Part shown: positions 9,728 to 17,767 of the stretch, one piece after another
Numbering within the stretch: position 1 is the stretch's first letter
Layout: each line of letters starts with the position of its first letter
Source: Bacteroidota bacterium
GTDB lineage: Bacteria; Bacteroidota; Ignavibacteria; UBA10030; UBA6906
NCBI GenBank assembly: GCA_020846365.1
Contig: JADLEA010000415.1
Span: 1-36,361 of the forward strand
Direction: 5' to 3'
DNA length: 36,361 nucleotides
The notes under the pieces: generated by a model
Seen by the model: only the letters and a program-made list of their open reading frames with translations
Database searches by the model: none
What the model was told of the DNA's origin: nothing
Made by a program: the position numbers and the translations under genes

Positions 9728-9819
9728 AGAAACAGCACTACATTGCCCTGGGAGTAGCGATACTCACGCTTGCTCTGATCCTCTTCGTCACCGTCTTCCG
9801 TGACGGCACCGCCTGGTAG
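9724..9819 (+). CDS. Putative 31-aa single-span membrane microprotein
   Basis: ATGA overlap with the PGI/PMI stop; translation MKKQHYIALGVAILTLALILFVTVFRDGTAW, one hydrophobic segment flanked by KK and RD. Confidence 0.5.
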   Translation: MKKQHYIALGVAILTLALILFVTVFRDGTAW

Positions 9820-9866
9820 CGCCGACGCGGTTCGTGCGAAGGGCGCGTGTGGTGCTGACCGGAACC

Positions 9867-9899
9867 CCGGGGAACGTGCGGTTGATTGCACGTTCCCGG
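9867..9899. terminator. Hairpin between convergent genes (possible bidirectional terminator, no clear U tract)
   Basis: GGGAACGTGC-ggttgatt-GCACGTTCCC, perfect 10-bp stem (9870-9879/9888-9897), between stop codons at 9819 (+) and 9925 (-). Confidence 0.55.
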
Positions 9900-9924
9900 C
9901 ATGCCGCGTGCTGGCCGGCGCACA

Positions 9925-11007
9925 TCAGCGCTGAATACGCGCAGACCCTCCTTTGGCAAATGCGCGAACCTGTTCGACGGTAGCCATCGTCGTGTCTCCC
10001 GGGAAAGTCGTGAGCAACGCGCCGTGCGCCCATCCCAGCCTCACCGCTTCGTCCGGATTCTCGTCCGAGAGCAACCCGTAGATAAATCCGCTGGCAAAGC
10101 CGTCCCCTCCCCCGACCCGGTCTAGCACGGTCAATTCCGCCGTCGGGGCCGTGAACGTCTTCCCGTTCAGCCAGGCCACGGCGCTCCAGCTATGATGGTT
10201 GGTGGAGTGCACCTCGCGCAGCGTGGTCGCCACCCCCTTGACATGCGGATGCTTTTTCAAAACGTTGTCGATCATGGCAAAGAAGGCGCTGGGGTCAAGT
10301 TTGGACTTCGCTTCCACCTCGGGGCCGGGGATCCCGAGGCCTTTCTGCAAATCTTCCTCATTCCCGACGAGCACGTCCACGTTCTGCACGATGCGTCCGA
10401 TAACATCGACGGCCTTCTGTTGTCCACCCCAGATGTTCCAGAGCTTCTCGCGGAAGTTCAGGTCGAAGCTGGTAATCGCTCCCGCCTTCCGGGCTGCCTT
10501 CATCCCTTCGACGATTACCTCACCGGTGGATTCGGAGAGGGCGGCGAAGATGCCTCCGCTATGGAACCATTTCACGCCGCCGGCGAAAATGGCGGCCCAG
10601 TCGAAATCGCCCGGCTTCAACTGCGCGGCTGCTTCGTTGCTCCGGTTATAAAACACCACAGGGGCGCGCACACCCTGTCCGCGGTCACTGTACACCGTGG
10701 CCATGTTCGGGCCGTTCACGCCGTTGTGTTTGAACCGTTTGTAGAACGGGCGCACGCCCATGGCTCTCACCCGTTCCGCTATCAGATCGCCGATAGGATA
10801 CTCCACCATCGCAGTGGCAATGCCGGTGTTCATCCGGAAACAGTCCGCAAGGTTCGCGGCTACGTTGAACTCTCCACCGCTGACATGGATCTTGCACTCC
10901 GTCGCCTTACGAAAGGGGATGATCCCTGGATCCAGCCGGTGCACCAGTGCGCCGAGCGAGACGAGGTCCAGGGCGGCATCTTTGCGTATGGTCAAGCCTG
11001 AACTCAT
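9925..11007 (-). CDS. PfkB-family sugar kinase (2-keto-3-deoxygluconate kinase-like)
   Basis: VSGGEFNVAANLADCF, FHSGGIFAALSEST, SFDLNFREKLW, VGNEEDL, DRVGGGDGFASGFIYGLL (PfkB signature). Start MSSGLTIRKDAALDLVSLGALV preferred over the upstream extension. Confidence 0.88.
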   Translation of the reverse strand: MSSGLTIRKDAALDLVSLGALVHRLDPGIIPFRKATECKIHVSGGEFNVAANLADCFRMNTGIATAMVEYPIGDLIAERVRAMGVRPFYKRFKHNGVNGPNMATVYSDRGQGVRAPVVFYNRSNEAAAQLKPGDFDWAAIFAGGVKWFHSGGIFAALSESTGEVIVEGMKAARKAGAITSFDLNFREKLWNIWGGQQKAVDVIGRIVQNVDVLVGNEEDLQKGLGIPGPEVEAKSKLDPSAFFAMIDNVLKKHPHVKGVATTLREVHSTNHHSWSAVAWLNGKTFTAPTAELTVLDRVGGGDGFASGFIYGLLSDENPDEAVRLGWAHGALLTTFPGDTTMATVEQVRAFAKGGSARIQR

Positions 11008-11049
11008 GAAGTCCTCCGTGTTCTCCTGTGGTGTTTCGTGTGGAAAATT

Positions 11050-11078
11050 AATATCGCTCCCAGCATACCCATTGTCAA
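11050..11078 (-). promoter_or_regulatory. Putative promoter for the sugar kinase: TTGACA-N17-GATATT
   Basis: Reverse strand TTGACA atgggtatgctgggagc GATATT(AAT); consensus -35, weaker -10. Confidence 0.4.
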
Positions 11079-11145
11079 TACATCTTTCGACCCGGGGGCG
11101 CATGGGCTGCCCCGTAAAGTAACTCGCCCGCATCGCCGCATCCGG

Positions 11146-11174
11146 TTGCAACTTCATCCAAAACTTTCTACCAT
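11146..11174 (+). promoter_or_regulatory. Putative promoter for the envelope operon: TTGCAA-N17-TACCAT
   Basis: TTGCAA cttcatccaaaactttc TACCAT, 40 nt upstream of ATG at 11214. Confidence 0.45.
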
Positions 11175-11213
11175 GCAGTGGAATACGGGGTTTCGGAATC
11201 TGTCGGGCCGGAT

Positions 11214-14042
11214 ATGGAGCGGATCGCCTTGCGAATATTCCTCATCGTCGCCTTTCTTGCACTTGCGGAGGTGGCTCACGCCCAGTTTTTTTACTTCGGG
11301 CGGAACAAGGTGCAGTACACCGATTTTGAGTGGCATGTCCTCAAGACGGAGCACTTTGACATCTACTACTATCCGGAGATGAAGGACCTGGCGGAACGGG
11401 GTGCGCACTTCGCCGAAGAAGCGTACCGCGGTCTGGAAATCCGGTTCAACCACTCCCTGAACACGCGCGTCCCCCTGATCTTCTACAGCTCCCACCTGCA
11501 TTTCCAACAGACCAACACCATCGGCGGCTTCATCCCCGAAGGCGTCGGTGGGTTCTTCGAATTCCTGAAAGGCCGCGTGGTCATCCCCTCGGACGGGTCC
11601 ACGTCCCAGTTCCGCCATGTAATCCGGCACGAGCTGGTCCATGTCTTCATGCACAGCAAGATGAGCCGCGTCCTGACCGACCACCGCAAGACGCAGGATC
11701 GCTATCCGCCGCTCTGGTTCGTGGAAGGCCTCGCCGAGTACTGGTCGACAGACTGGGACTCACAGGCGGAAATGGTCATGAGAGACGCCGTGCTGAGCGA
11801 CCTCATTGTCGGACTGGAGGACATGTCGCGCATCTACGGCTCCTTCCTCATGTACAAGGCCGGCCAGCATGTCCTGACGTATATCGGCAAACACTACGGA
11901 GAGGAGAAGATCCTCCTCCTGATGGAAAACTTCTGGAAAGAATCATCGTTCAACGATGTGCTGAAGATCACCATCGGCAAAACCTTCAAGGAGTTCGACG
12001 AAGAATGGCTGTATAGTCTGAAGAAGGCATACTACCCCCTCCTCGCGTCCAAAGACCAGCCCAGCAAGGTGACGAAGAAAGTCGCCGTCGAGGGATTCAA
12101 CACGAAGCCCGTGGTGTTCGAACACGACACGACACGGGAGGTCTACTTCATCGGCAACCGCACCGGCTATACCGGTATCTACCGGAAGCTCCTCGGCAAA
12201 GAGACGCTTGAAGACGAAGTGGAGAATGTCGTGGAAGGGGAACAAACAGACGAGTTCGAGGCCTTCCACCCGTTCAGAAGCCGCATCGATATCTCGCGTG
12301 AAGGGAGACTCGCCTTCGTTACCAAGAGCGGGGAGAACGATGCCCTGCACGTGTATGATGTCCTGACCGACGAGCTTGTGACCACGTTCCGCTTCCGCGA
12401 TCTGGTCAGCATCGGTTCCACATCCTGGGCGCCCGACGGGAAGCGGGTGGCGTTCTCCGCGATCAACAAGGCCGGACAGAATGACCTCTACATCCTGGAC
12501 ACTGAAACGCGCGCGCTGCAACCGTTGACCAACGATTACTACGACGACCGGGATCCGGCATGGTCACCGGACGGTCATCGCATTGCGTTCAGTTCCGACC
12601 GGACGCCGTACGGGGCGCAGGGGAAATACAATCTCTTTCTGTTTGACCTTCGCGACAACGATATCCGGTATCTTACGTGCGGTCCGCACAGCGACGCCTC
12701 CCCTGCCTGGTCACACGACGGCTCCCTGCTCGCCTTCACGTCGGATGTGGACGGCACCAACAACATCTGGGTCACGGACCCGAACAAGATGTTCCCGGGC
12801 GGAACGCGCACGATGACGCGCATCACCTCCTTCGTCACATCGGCGTTTGATCCGGCCTGGACATCCACCGGAGACCTCGTGTTCGCCACCTTCGAGCGAT
12901 TCAGCTTCCGCCTGCAGTCGCTCAAGGACGTTCGCAGCGTCTCCGATACATCCACCACCGTCCGGATCATGGATCTGTATGCCCGGGCCCGGCCCTGGGA
13001 AGCCAGGACCATCTCCGGAGAATCCGAGATCGAACACCTCAAATACCGCGGGGACTACAGCCTGGACATCGCCCAGAGCGCAATATCCACGGACCCGGTG
13101 TTCGGCACTTCGGGGGGCGCGTTTGTCGCATTGAGCGACCTTCTGGGAAACGATCAGTATTACTTCCTCCTCTATAATACGGCCCAGTCCCAGGACGAGC
13201 TCCTCTCCAGCTTCAACATCGCCATTTCACGGATTTCCCTGAGCCAGCGGACGAGCTACGCCTATGGAATCTACCGCTTCACGGGGAGAAGGTACGACCT
13301 GACATCAAAGGATGAGTTCTACTATGAGCGGGTGTTCGGAGGGTATTTTGCGCTCAGCTATCCCCTGACAAAATTCCAGCGCGTGGAAACCGGCATCAGC
13401 CTCAGCAACTCCAACCGCGAGGTGGATGGGGCCATCGAACAGCGCAAGGCCCTGCTGCTCTCCAACTCGATCGCCCTGACCCACGACAATTCCCTCTGGG
13501 GGCCCAGCGGACCGCTGGACGGAAGCCGGTTCAACTTGACGCTCGCCTACACCTCGGACATCCAGTATTCGAACGTCAACTACTTTTCGATCATCGCAGA
13601 CTACCGGCATTATACACGGCTTTCGCAGCGGAGCGCATTCGCTTCCCGGTTCTGGATCTTCTACAATCACGGCAAGGAGTCGCGACGTTTTGTCATGGGC
13701 GGGAGTTGGGACCTGCGCGGCTTCGAGAGATGGAGCGTCCGCGGGGAGAAGCTCTGGTTGACGAGTCATGAGCTGCGCTTCCCGTTTATCGACGAGCTCG
13801 CCATCCGCTTCCCGGTCTTCGGCCTGAGCTTCTTCTCCATCCGGGGTGCATTGTTCTTTGACGCGGGAGGAGCGTGGGATCGCACGTATGTCGAGACCCT
13901 CGGGAGCACAGGGGGCGGTCTGCGCATGAACCTGGGAGGATTCCTGGTCATTCGTTATGACGTCGGCAAACGCATCGAAGAGAACTTCTCCAGGTTCCAG
14001 AACGGGCTGTTTCATCAGGTGTTCTTCGGATGGGATTTCTGA
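11214..14042 (+). CDS. Fusion protein: gluzincin-like metalloprotease domain + TolB-like beta-propeller + BamA/TamA-like outer-membrane barrel
   Basis: Signal peptide MERIALRIFLIVAFLALAEVAHA; HVIRHELVHVF...LWFVEGLAEYWS (HExxH plus EGxAEY); SWAPDGKRVAFSA / AWSPDGHRIAFSSDR / AWSHDGSLLAFTSD WD40-like blades; C-terminus RRFVMGGSWDLRGFERWSVRGEKLWLTSHELRFPFID...FFDAGGAWDR...RIEENFSRFQNGLFHQVFFGWDF typical of surface-antigen barrels. Confidence 0.85.
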   Translation: MERIALRIFLIVAFLALAEVAHAQFFYFGRNKVQYTDFEWHVLKTEHFDIYYYPEMKDLAERGAHFAEEAYRGLEIRFNHSLNTRVPLIFYSSHLHFQQTNTIGGFIPEGVGGFFEFLKGRVVIPSDGSTSQFRHVIRHELVHVFMHSKMSRVLTDHRKTQDRYPPLWFVEGLAEYWSTDWDSQAEMVMRDAVLSDLIVGLEDMSRIYGSFLMYKAGQHVLTYIGKHYGEEKILLLMENFWKESSFNDVLKITIGKTFKEFDEEWLYSLKKAYYPLLASKDQPSKVTKKVAVEGFNTKPVVFEHDTTREVYFIGNRTGYTGIYRKLLGKETLEDEVENVVEGEQTDEFEAFHPFRSRIDISREGRLAFVTKSGENDALHVYDVLTDELVTTFRFRDLVSIGSTSWAPDGKRVAFSAINKAGQNDLYILDTETRALQPLTNDYYDDRDPAWSPDGHRIAFSSDRTPYGAQGKYNLFLFDLRDNDIRYLTCGPHSDASPAWSHDGSLLAFTSDVDGTNNIWVTDPNKMFPGGTRTMTRITSFVTSAFDPAWTSTGDLVFATFERFSFRLQSLKDVRSVSDTSTTVRIMDLYARARPWEARTISGESEIEHLKYRGDYSLDIAQSAISTDPVFGTSGGAFVALSDLLGNDQYYFLLYNTAQSQDELLSSFNIAISRISLSQRTSYAYGIYRFTGRRYDLTSKDEFYYERVFGGYFALSYPLTKFQRVETGISLSNSNREVDGAIEQRKALLLSNSIALTHDNSLWGPSGPLDGSRFNLTLAYTSDIQYSNVNYFSIIADYRHYTRLSQRSAFASRFWIFYNHGKESRRFVMGGSWDLRGFERWSVRGEKLWLTSHELRFPFIDELAIRFPVFGLSFFSIRGALFFDAGGAWDRTYVETLGSTGGGLRMNLGGFLVIRYDVGKRIEENFSRFQNGLFHQVFFGWDF

Positions 14043-15322
14043 TGCGGACCACCCACGAATTCCCGGGAGGAATACCGGGCCGTCGTTGTGCAGAAAATGA
14101 CCTGCATGCCGGCCGGCACCTGTCACCCGGACCGGCGAAAGACCTCGCGCACTTCCTCCGTGTGTTGCCCGCAATCGTCGCACGTTCCCTCTGTGGAGGT
14201 CTCCTCCTCCTGTCGGCCGAAGGATGCAGCGGGCTCCGCCTTCCCGAGGCCCCGCGGGATTCTGCATTCAGCATCCGGACCTTTGCCACAAACACGATGC
14301 GCAACAACGAAGTGCCAGCCATCCCCGGTCCTCCGCTCGTGCTTGATTGGGAAGAAGACCTGACGGCGGGGTTCGGTGAGGGTGCCCCCCTGCTCGTGGA
14401 CAGCGTGCTCTTTCTCGGCAACCTCCGGGGCGAACTGTATGCCCTGAACGCCGGGACAGGCAAGCGGTTCGGATGGGTGACCCTCGGCGGAGCGATTCAC
14501 GGAGCGCCGGTTCTTGTCGGCAACACCGCGATCGTTCCTCTCGCTGGATCGCGGGAGTCGCTTGTGGCATATGATTTCCTCGAGGGCAGGATCCTGTGGC
14601 GTCAGGAACTCGGCGACATTCATGTCTCCCCGCTCCTCCTGGGTTCTCGCGTCTTCGTCGCGAATACCATCGGGGTGGTGCATTGTGTCTCCCTGGACGA
14701 CGGCGCGCCTGTCTGGAAATTCGAGCTCCCTGAGAACAAGGCCCTGAAGGGAATCCGTTCATCTCCTGCCGGGTTTGGCCGCTCGGTGTTCTTCGGCGCG
14801 GATGATGGGTTCCTGTACCATCTCAATGCCGCCACCGGCAGCCAGGAGTGGCGGTTCGACGCAGGCGCGTCGATCCAGGCAACGCCGGTGTTGCACGAAG
14901 GGCGCGTGTACATCGGCACGCTTGCAGGCAAACTCTTCGCCATTGCCGATTCAACAGGCAGACCTGAGTGGTCGTGTGATGTGGGCGGATCCATCTATGG
15001 CACTGCCCTCGTCGATTCTGCCCTTGTGATCGTCGGAACCACCGCCGGCGACGTCATTGGATTGCAGCGCTTGACGGGGAAGATCATGTGGAAAACGGAA
15101 TTGCGTGCCCCGGTCAATTCCGGAATCCTCGGGGCCGGCGAGTTCGTGTATGCCGGGACCCTCAGGAAAGACCTCGTCGCAATCCGTCGAACGACAGGCG
15201 AAATCGTCTGGCGCGGCACAACAGGCGGGAGAGTGAAGACAACCCCAACTGCTGGCCTGGGCCGCTTGTTTGTTGCCGGGGATAATCGGGTCGTGCAGGC
15301 CTTCAAGGAGGAAAAGAGATGA
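14042..15322 (+). CDS. PQQ-like beta-propeller protein (BamB-like, probable lipoprotein)
   Basis: Repeated blades (GELYALNAGTGKRFGWVTLGGAIHGAPVLVGN, LYHLNAATGSQEWRFDAGASIQATPVLHEGRVYIGTLAGKLFAI, LVAIRRTTGEIVWRGTTGGRVKTTP). Start uncertain: ATG 14042 overlaps the upstream stop, while GTG 14162 gives a compact lipoprotein-like signal (LPAIVARSLCGGLLLLSAEGC). Confidence 0.8.
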   Translation: MRTTHEFPGGIPGRRCAENDLHAGRHLSPGPAKDLAHFLRVLPAIVARSLCGGLLLLSAEGCSGLRLPEAPRDSAFSIRTFATNTMRNNEVPAIPGPPLVLDWEEDLTAGFGEGAPLLVDSVLFLGNLRGELYALNAGTGKRFGWVTLGGAIHGAPVLVGNTAIVPLAGSRESLVAYDFLEGRILWRQELGDIHVSPLLLGSRVFVANTIGVVHCVSLDDGAPVWKFELPENKALKGIRSSPAGFGRSVFFGADDGFLYHLNAATGSQEWRFDAGASIQATPVLHEGRVYIGTLAGKLFAIADSTGRPEWSCDVGGSIYGTALVDSALVIVGTTAGDVIGLQRLTGKIMWKTELRAPVNSGILGAGEFVYAGTLRKDLVAIRRTTGEIVWRGTTGGRVKTTPTAGLGRLFVAGDNRVVQAFKEEKR

Positions 15323-16236
15323 TCCGGACACCTGGACTTTCGGCGTGTGTCGCGTTCATGCTCCTCCTTGGACAGTCCGCATTCGCGTGGCCGGGAGCAT
15401 CCGGCACAACGACGTTGTCAGACCCAATCTCAATCACCGATACGGCCCCGTCTGCCAATACCACCTCGATCGCCGATACGTCTTCGGTCGCTGACACTAC
15501 CGCTGCGGCAGACACAACCACAACCGCACGACGATCGAGTATAATCATTACTACGGATCTTGACAGCGCGCTCGTTTTCCTGGATTCTGTCTATGTGGGC
15601 CGGACCCCGTTTTCCACGGACACGCTCCAGCCCGGAACCCACGTTCTGAGAATCAGCCACCCCCATGTGGAGAGTTGGCACGGAGGGATTGTCACGGACA
15701 CGCTGCGATTGGCACCCGGCGAATCCAGAACCGTGCGGTACAACGTCCGCACCTACATGTCGGTGACCAGCCTGCCTCCCGGTGCCGATGTGTACGTGGA
15801 TGATTCGCTGGCGGGCCGGACACCGTTTCTTGTACTTCCATCCCTCCTGCGGGAGGATCTGCGCCTTACAGTGAAAAAAGAAGGGTTTGAGCCGGCGGGC
15901 ATGAGTGCCGCCACCCTTTCCGAGAGCGTATTCCAGGTTGCTCTCAGGGGCGGCTGGCAGAATCTGCCGGTTGAAGATTCCCCGTATTTTGAAGCACGGC
16001 CCGGTCTGTCTTCGCGCCGGATCGGCCTCTACCTTAGTGGCGGATTGTCGGTGCTTGCTGGCGCCGCCGCGGCCTACTGCAAAATTGCAGCAGACAACAG
16101 GCAAGCGGCGTACCTTGAGAGCGGAAACGCCGCGTTGCTTACCGAAAGGAGGAATCTCGACACCTGGGCCGGAATCTCCTTTGCGGTAACGCAGATCGGT
16201 TTGGCTGTCTTCTCCTACCTTCTCATCTCGGAATGA
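15319..16236 (+). CDS. PEGA-domain envelope protein with signal peptide and C-terminal TM segments
   Basis: SIIITTDLDSALVFLDSVYVGRTPFSTDTLQPGTHVLRISHP and SVTSLPPGADVYVDDSLAGRTPFLVLPSL are PEGA-like; ATGA overlap with the upstream gene. Confidence 0.78.
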   Translation: MIRTPGLSACVAFMLLLGQSAFAWPGASGTTTLSDPISITDTAPSANTTSIADTSSVADTTAAADTTTTARRSSIIITTDLDSALVFLDSVYVGRTPFSTDTLQPGTHVLRISHPHVESWHGGIVTDTLRLAPGESRTVRYNVRTYMSVTSLPPGADVYVDDSLAGRTPFLVLPSLLREDLRLTVKKEGFEPAGMSAATLSESVFQVALRGGWQNLPVEDSPYFEARPGLSSRRIGLYLSGGLSVLAGAAAAYCKIAADNRQAAYLESGNAALLTERRNLDTWAGISFAVTQIGLAVFSYLLISE

Positions 16237-16264
16237 CAGAGACAGCCGTAACCTCTTGCAAACC

Positions 16265-16293
16265 TTGACTTTCACGCACGTTCACCCTATATT
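16265..16293 (+). promoter_or_regulatory. sigma70-like promoter for the Crp/Fnr gene: TTGACT-N17-TATATT
   Basis: TTGACT ttcacgcacgttcaccc TATATT, 58 nt upstream of ATG at 16351. Confidence 0.7.
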
Positions 16294-16350
16294 TCGACGT
16301 TGCGATCGGTCGTATCGCCAGGACACAGTCACCAATTGCCGGCCCACGCC

Positions 16351-17034
16351 ATGAAGGACGACCTGGAATTTCTCAAAAACGTCCCGATCCTCAGTGACCT
16401 CGAGGCGATGGACCTCGATACGATCTCCAAAGTCGGAGTCCGTAAGAAATACAAGAAGGGGAGCATCATCCTCCTGGAAGAGGAGGCCGGAGCCGCGCTC
16501 TTTGTAATAGTTTCCGGCAAGGTGAAGATCGTACGGATGGACGATGACGGACGCGAAGTGATCCTCTCCATCCTGGGGGAAAGCGATTTTTTCGGCGAAA
16601 TGGCTATTCTGGATGGTCTCGCCCGAAGCGCCAGTGTCGTCGCGACGACCAAAGCCGAATTGTTCATGATCCATCGGAGGGATTTCCTGAAATTGCTTCA
16701 CGATTTCCCCTCTGTGGCGATTGCCCTCCTCAAGGAACTGACGATGCGTCTGCGCAAAGCGGACGCGATGATCAAGAGCCTGTCTTTGAAAGATGCTTCG
16801 GGACGAGTGGCCAATGTGGTGTTGCAGCTTGCTGATGATATAGGGAAGATCCGTAAAGGTCGCGTGGAAATAGACGAGCTCCCTCTGCAGCAGGATCTTG
16901 CCAACATGGCAGGAACTTCCCGCGAGACCATCTCCCGGATGATCCACTCCTTTATCCGGGAAGGTCATATCGAGATCGAACGCGGCAAGCTGATCATCAA
17001 TGACTACGAGAAGTTCAAAAGCAGGTATCTGTAG
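16351..17034 (+). CDS. Crp/Fnr-family transcriptional regulator
   Basis: cNMP-binding fold (GSIILLEEEAGAALFVIVSGKVKIVRMDDDGREVILSILGESDFFGEMAILDGLARSASVVA) and HTH (QQDLANMAGTSRETISRMIHSFIREGHIEIERGKLIIND). Confidence 0.93.
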   Translation: MKDDLEFLKNVPILSDLEAMDLDTISKVGVRKKYKKGSIILLEEEAGAALFVIVSGKVKIVRMDDDGREVILSILGESDFFGEMAILDGLARSASVVATTKAELFMIHRRDFLKLLHDFPSVAIALLKELTMRLRKADAMIKSLSLKDASGRVANVVLQLADDIGKIRKGRVEIDELPLQQDLANMAGTSRETISRMIHSFIREGHIEIERGKLIINDYEKFKSRYL

Positions 17035-17253
17035 GCCATTCTTCGTTCTTTCTTCCCAAATTGAAGGCACTCACACTGCCTCCCTGTCTTCATTCCGCGA
17101 GTGTGCAATACGGCTGATGCTCCGCAGACACCGTCATGATGGGACGTCGTAGCCGGGAGGGGGAGAGCATATGCTCAACCAGAGGCTTTCGGGAAGCTCC
17201 TCCACATCGCCTCGGCCGTGCAGATGGAGGATGTTGGTGATGACGGCTGTGAA

Positions 17254-17757
17254 ATGAGGAACAACTCCATGCGAATCATCGAAGGGCAGATCACTGCCGA
17301 GGGATCCACCTTTGCCCTCGTCGTGAGCAGGTTCAACAGCCTTGTAACACAGCAACTGGTGACAGGGGCGGTCGATTGTCTCGTGCGCCACGGAGCGAAA
17401 GAAGACGCGATCTCCGCGATCTACGTGCCGGGAGCGTTCGAGATCCCTCAGGCCGCCCTTCAGGTCGCGCGCACCGGCTCCGCAGATGCCATCATCTGTC
17501 TCGGCTGCGTCATCCGGGGTGACACACCGCACTTTGAGTACATCGCCTCCGGGGTGGCGCGCGATCTCGGGTCCGTCGCCCTCCAGACAGGGATACCGTT
17601 AACCTTCGGCGTGCTTACGACGGAAACGCTGGAACAGGCGCTCGAACGCGCAGGCGCCAAGGCCGGCAATAAGGGCTGGGATGCCGCGTTGAGCGCAATG
17701 GAACTGCTTCACGTGAGCAAACAACTGCACAACAAAAAGAAGAGAGCGGGAGCGTAG
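17254..17757 (+). CDS. ribH: 6,7-dimethyl-8-ribityllumazine synthase
   Basis: IIEGQITAEGSTFALVVSRFNSLVTQQLVTGAVDCLVRHGAKEDAISAIYVPGAFEIPQAALQVA...CLGCVIRGDTPHFEYIASGVARDLGSVALQTGIPLTFGVLTTETLEQALERAGAKAGNKG. Confidence 0.96.
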   Translation: MRNNSMRIIEGQITAEGSTFALVVSRFNSLVTQQLVTGAVDCLVRHGAKEDAISAIYVPGAFEIPQAALQVARTGSADAIICLGCVIRGDTPHFEYIASGVARDLGSVALQTGIPLTFGVLTTETLEQALERAGAKAGNKGWDAALSAMELLHVSKQLHNKKKRAGA

Positions 17758-17767
17758 GATCATCGAC

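Noticed and set aside
8821-9819. 332-aa ORF overlapping the PGI/PMI gene in another frame
   Set aside because: Only its last 31 codons fall outside the PGI/PMI gene; reinterpreted as the 31-aa ORF starting at 9724.
13305-14267. 320-aa minus-strand ORF
   Set aside because: Antisense to the barrel domain of the fusion protein and the start of the PQQ gene; no motifs.
17035-17253. FMN riboswitch upstream of ribH
   Set aside because: No RFN-element core motif could be recognised.
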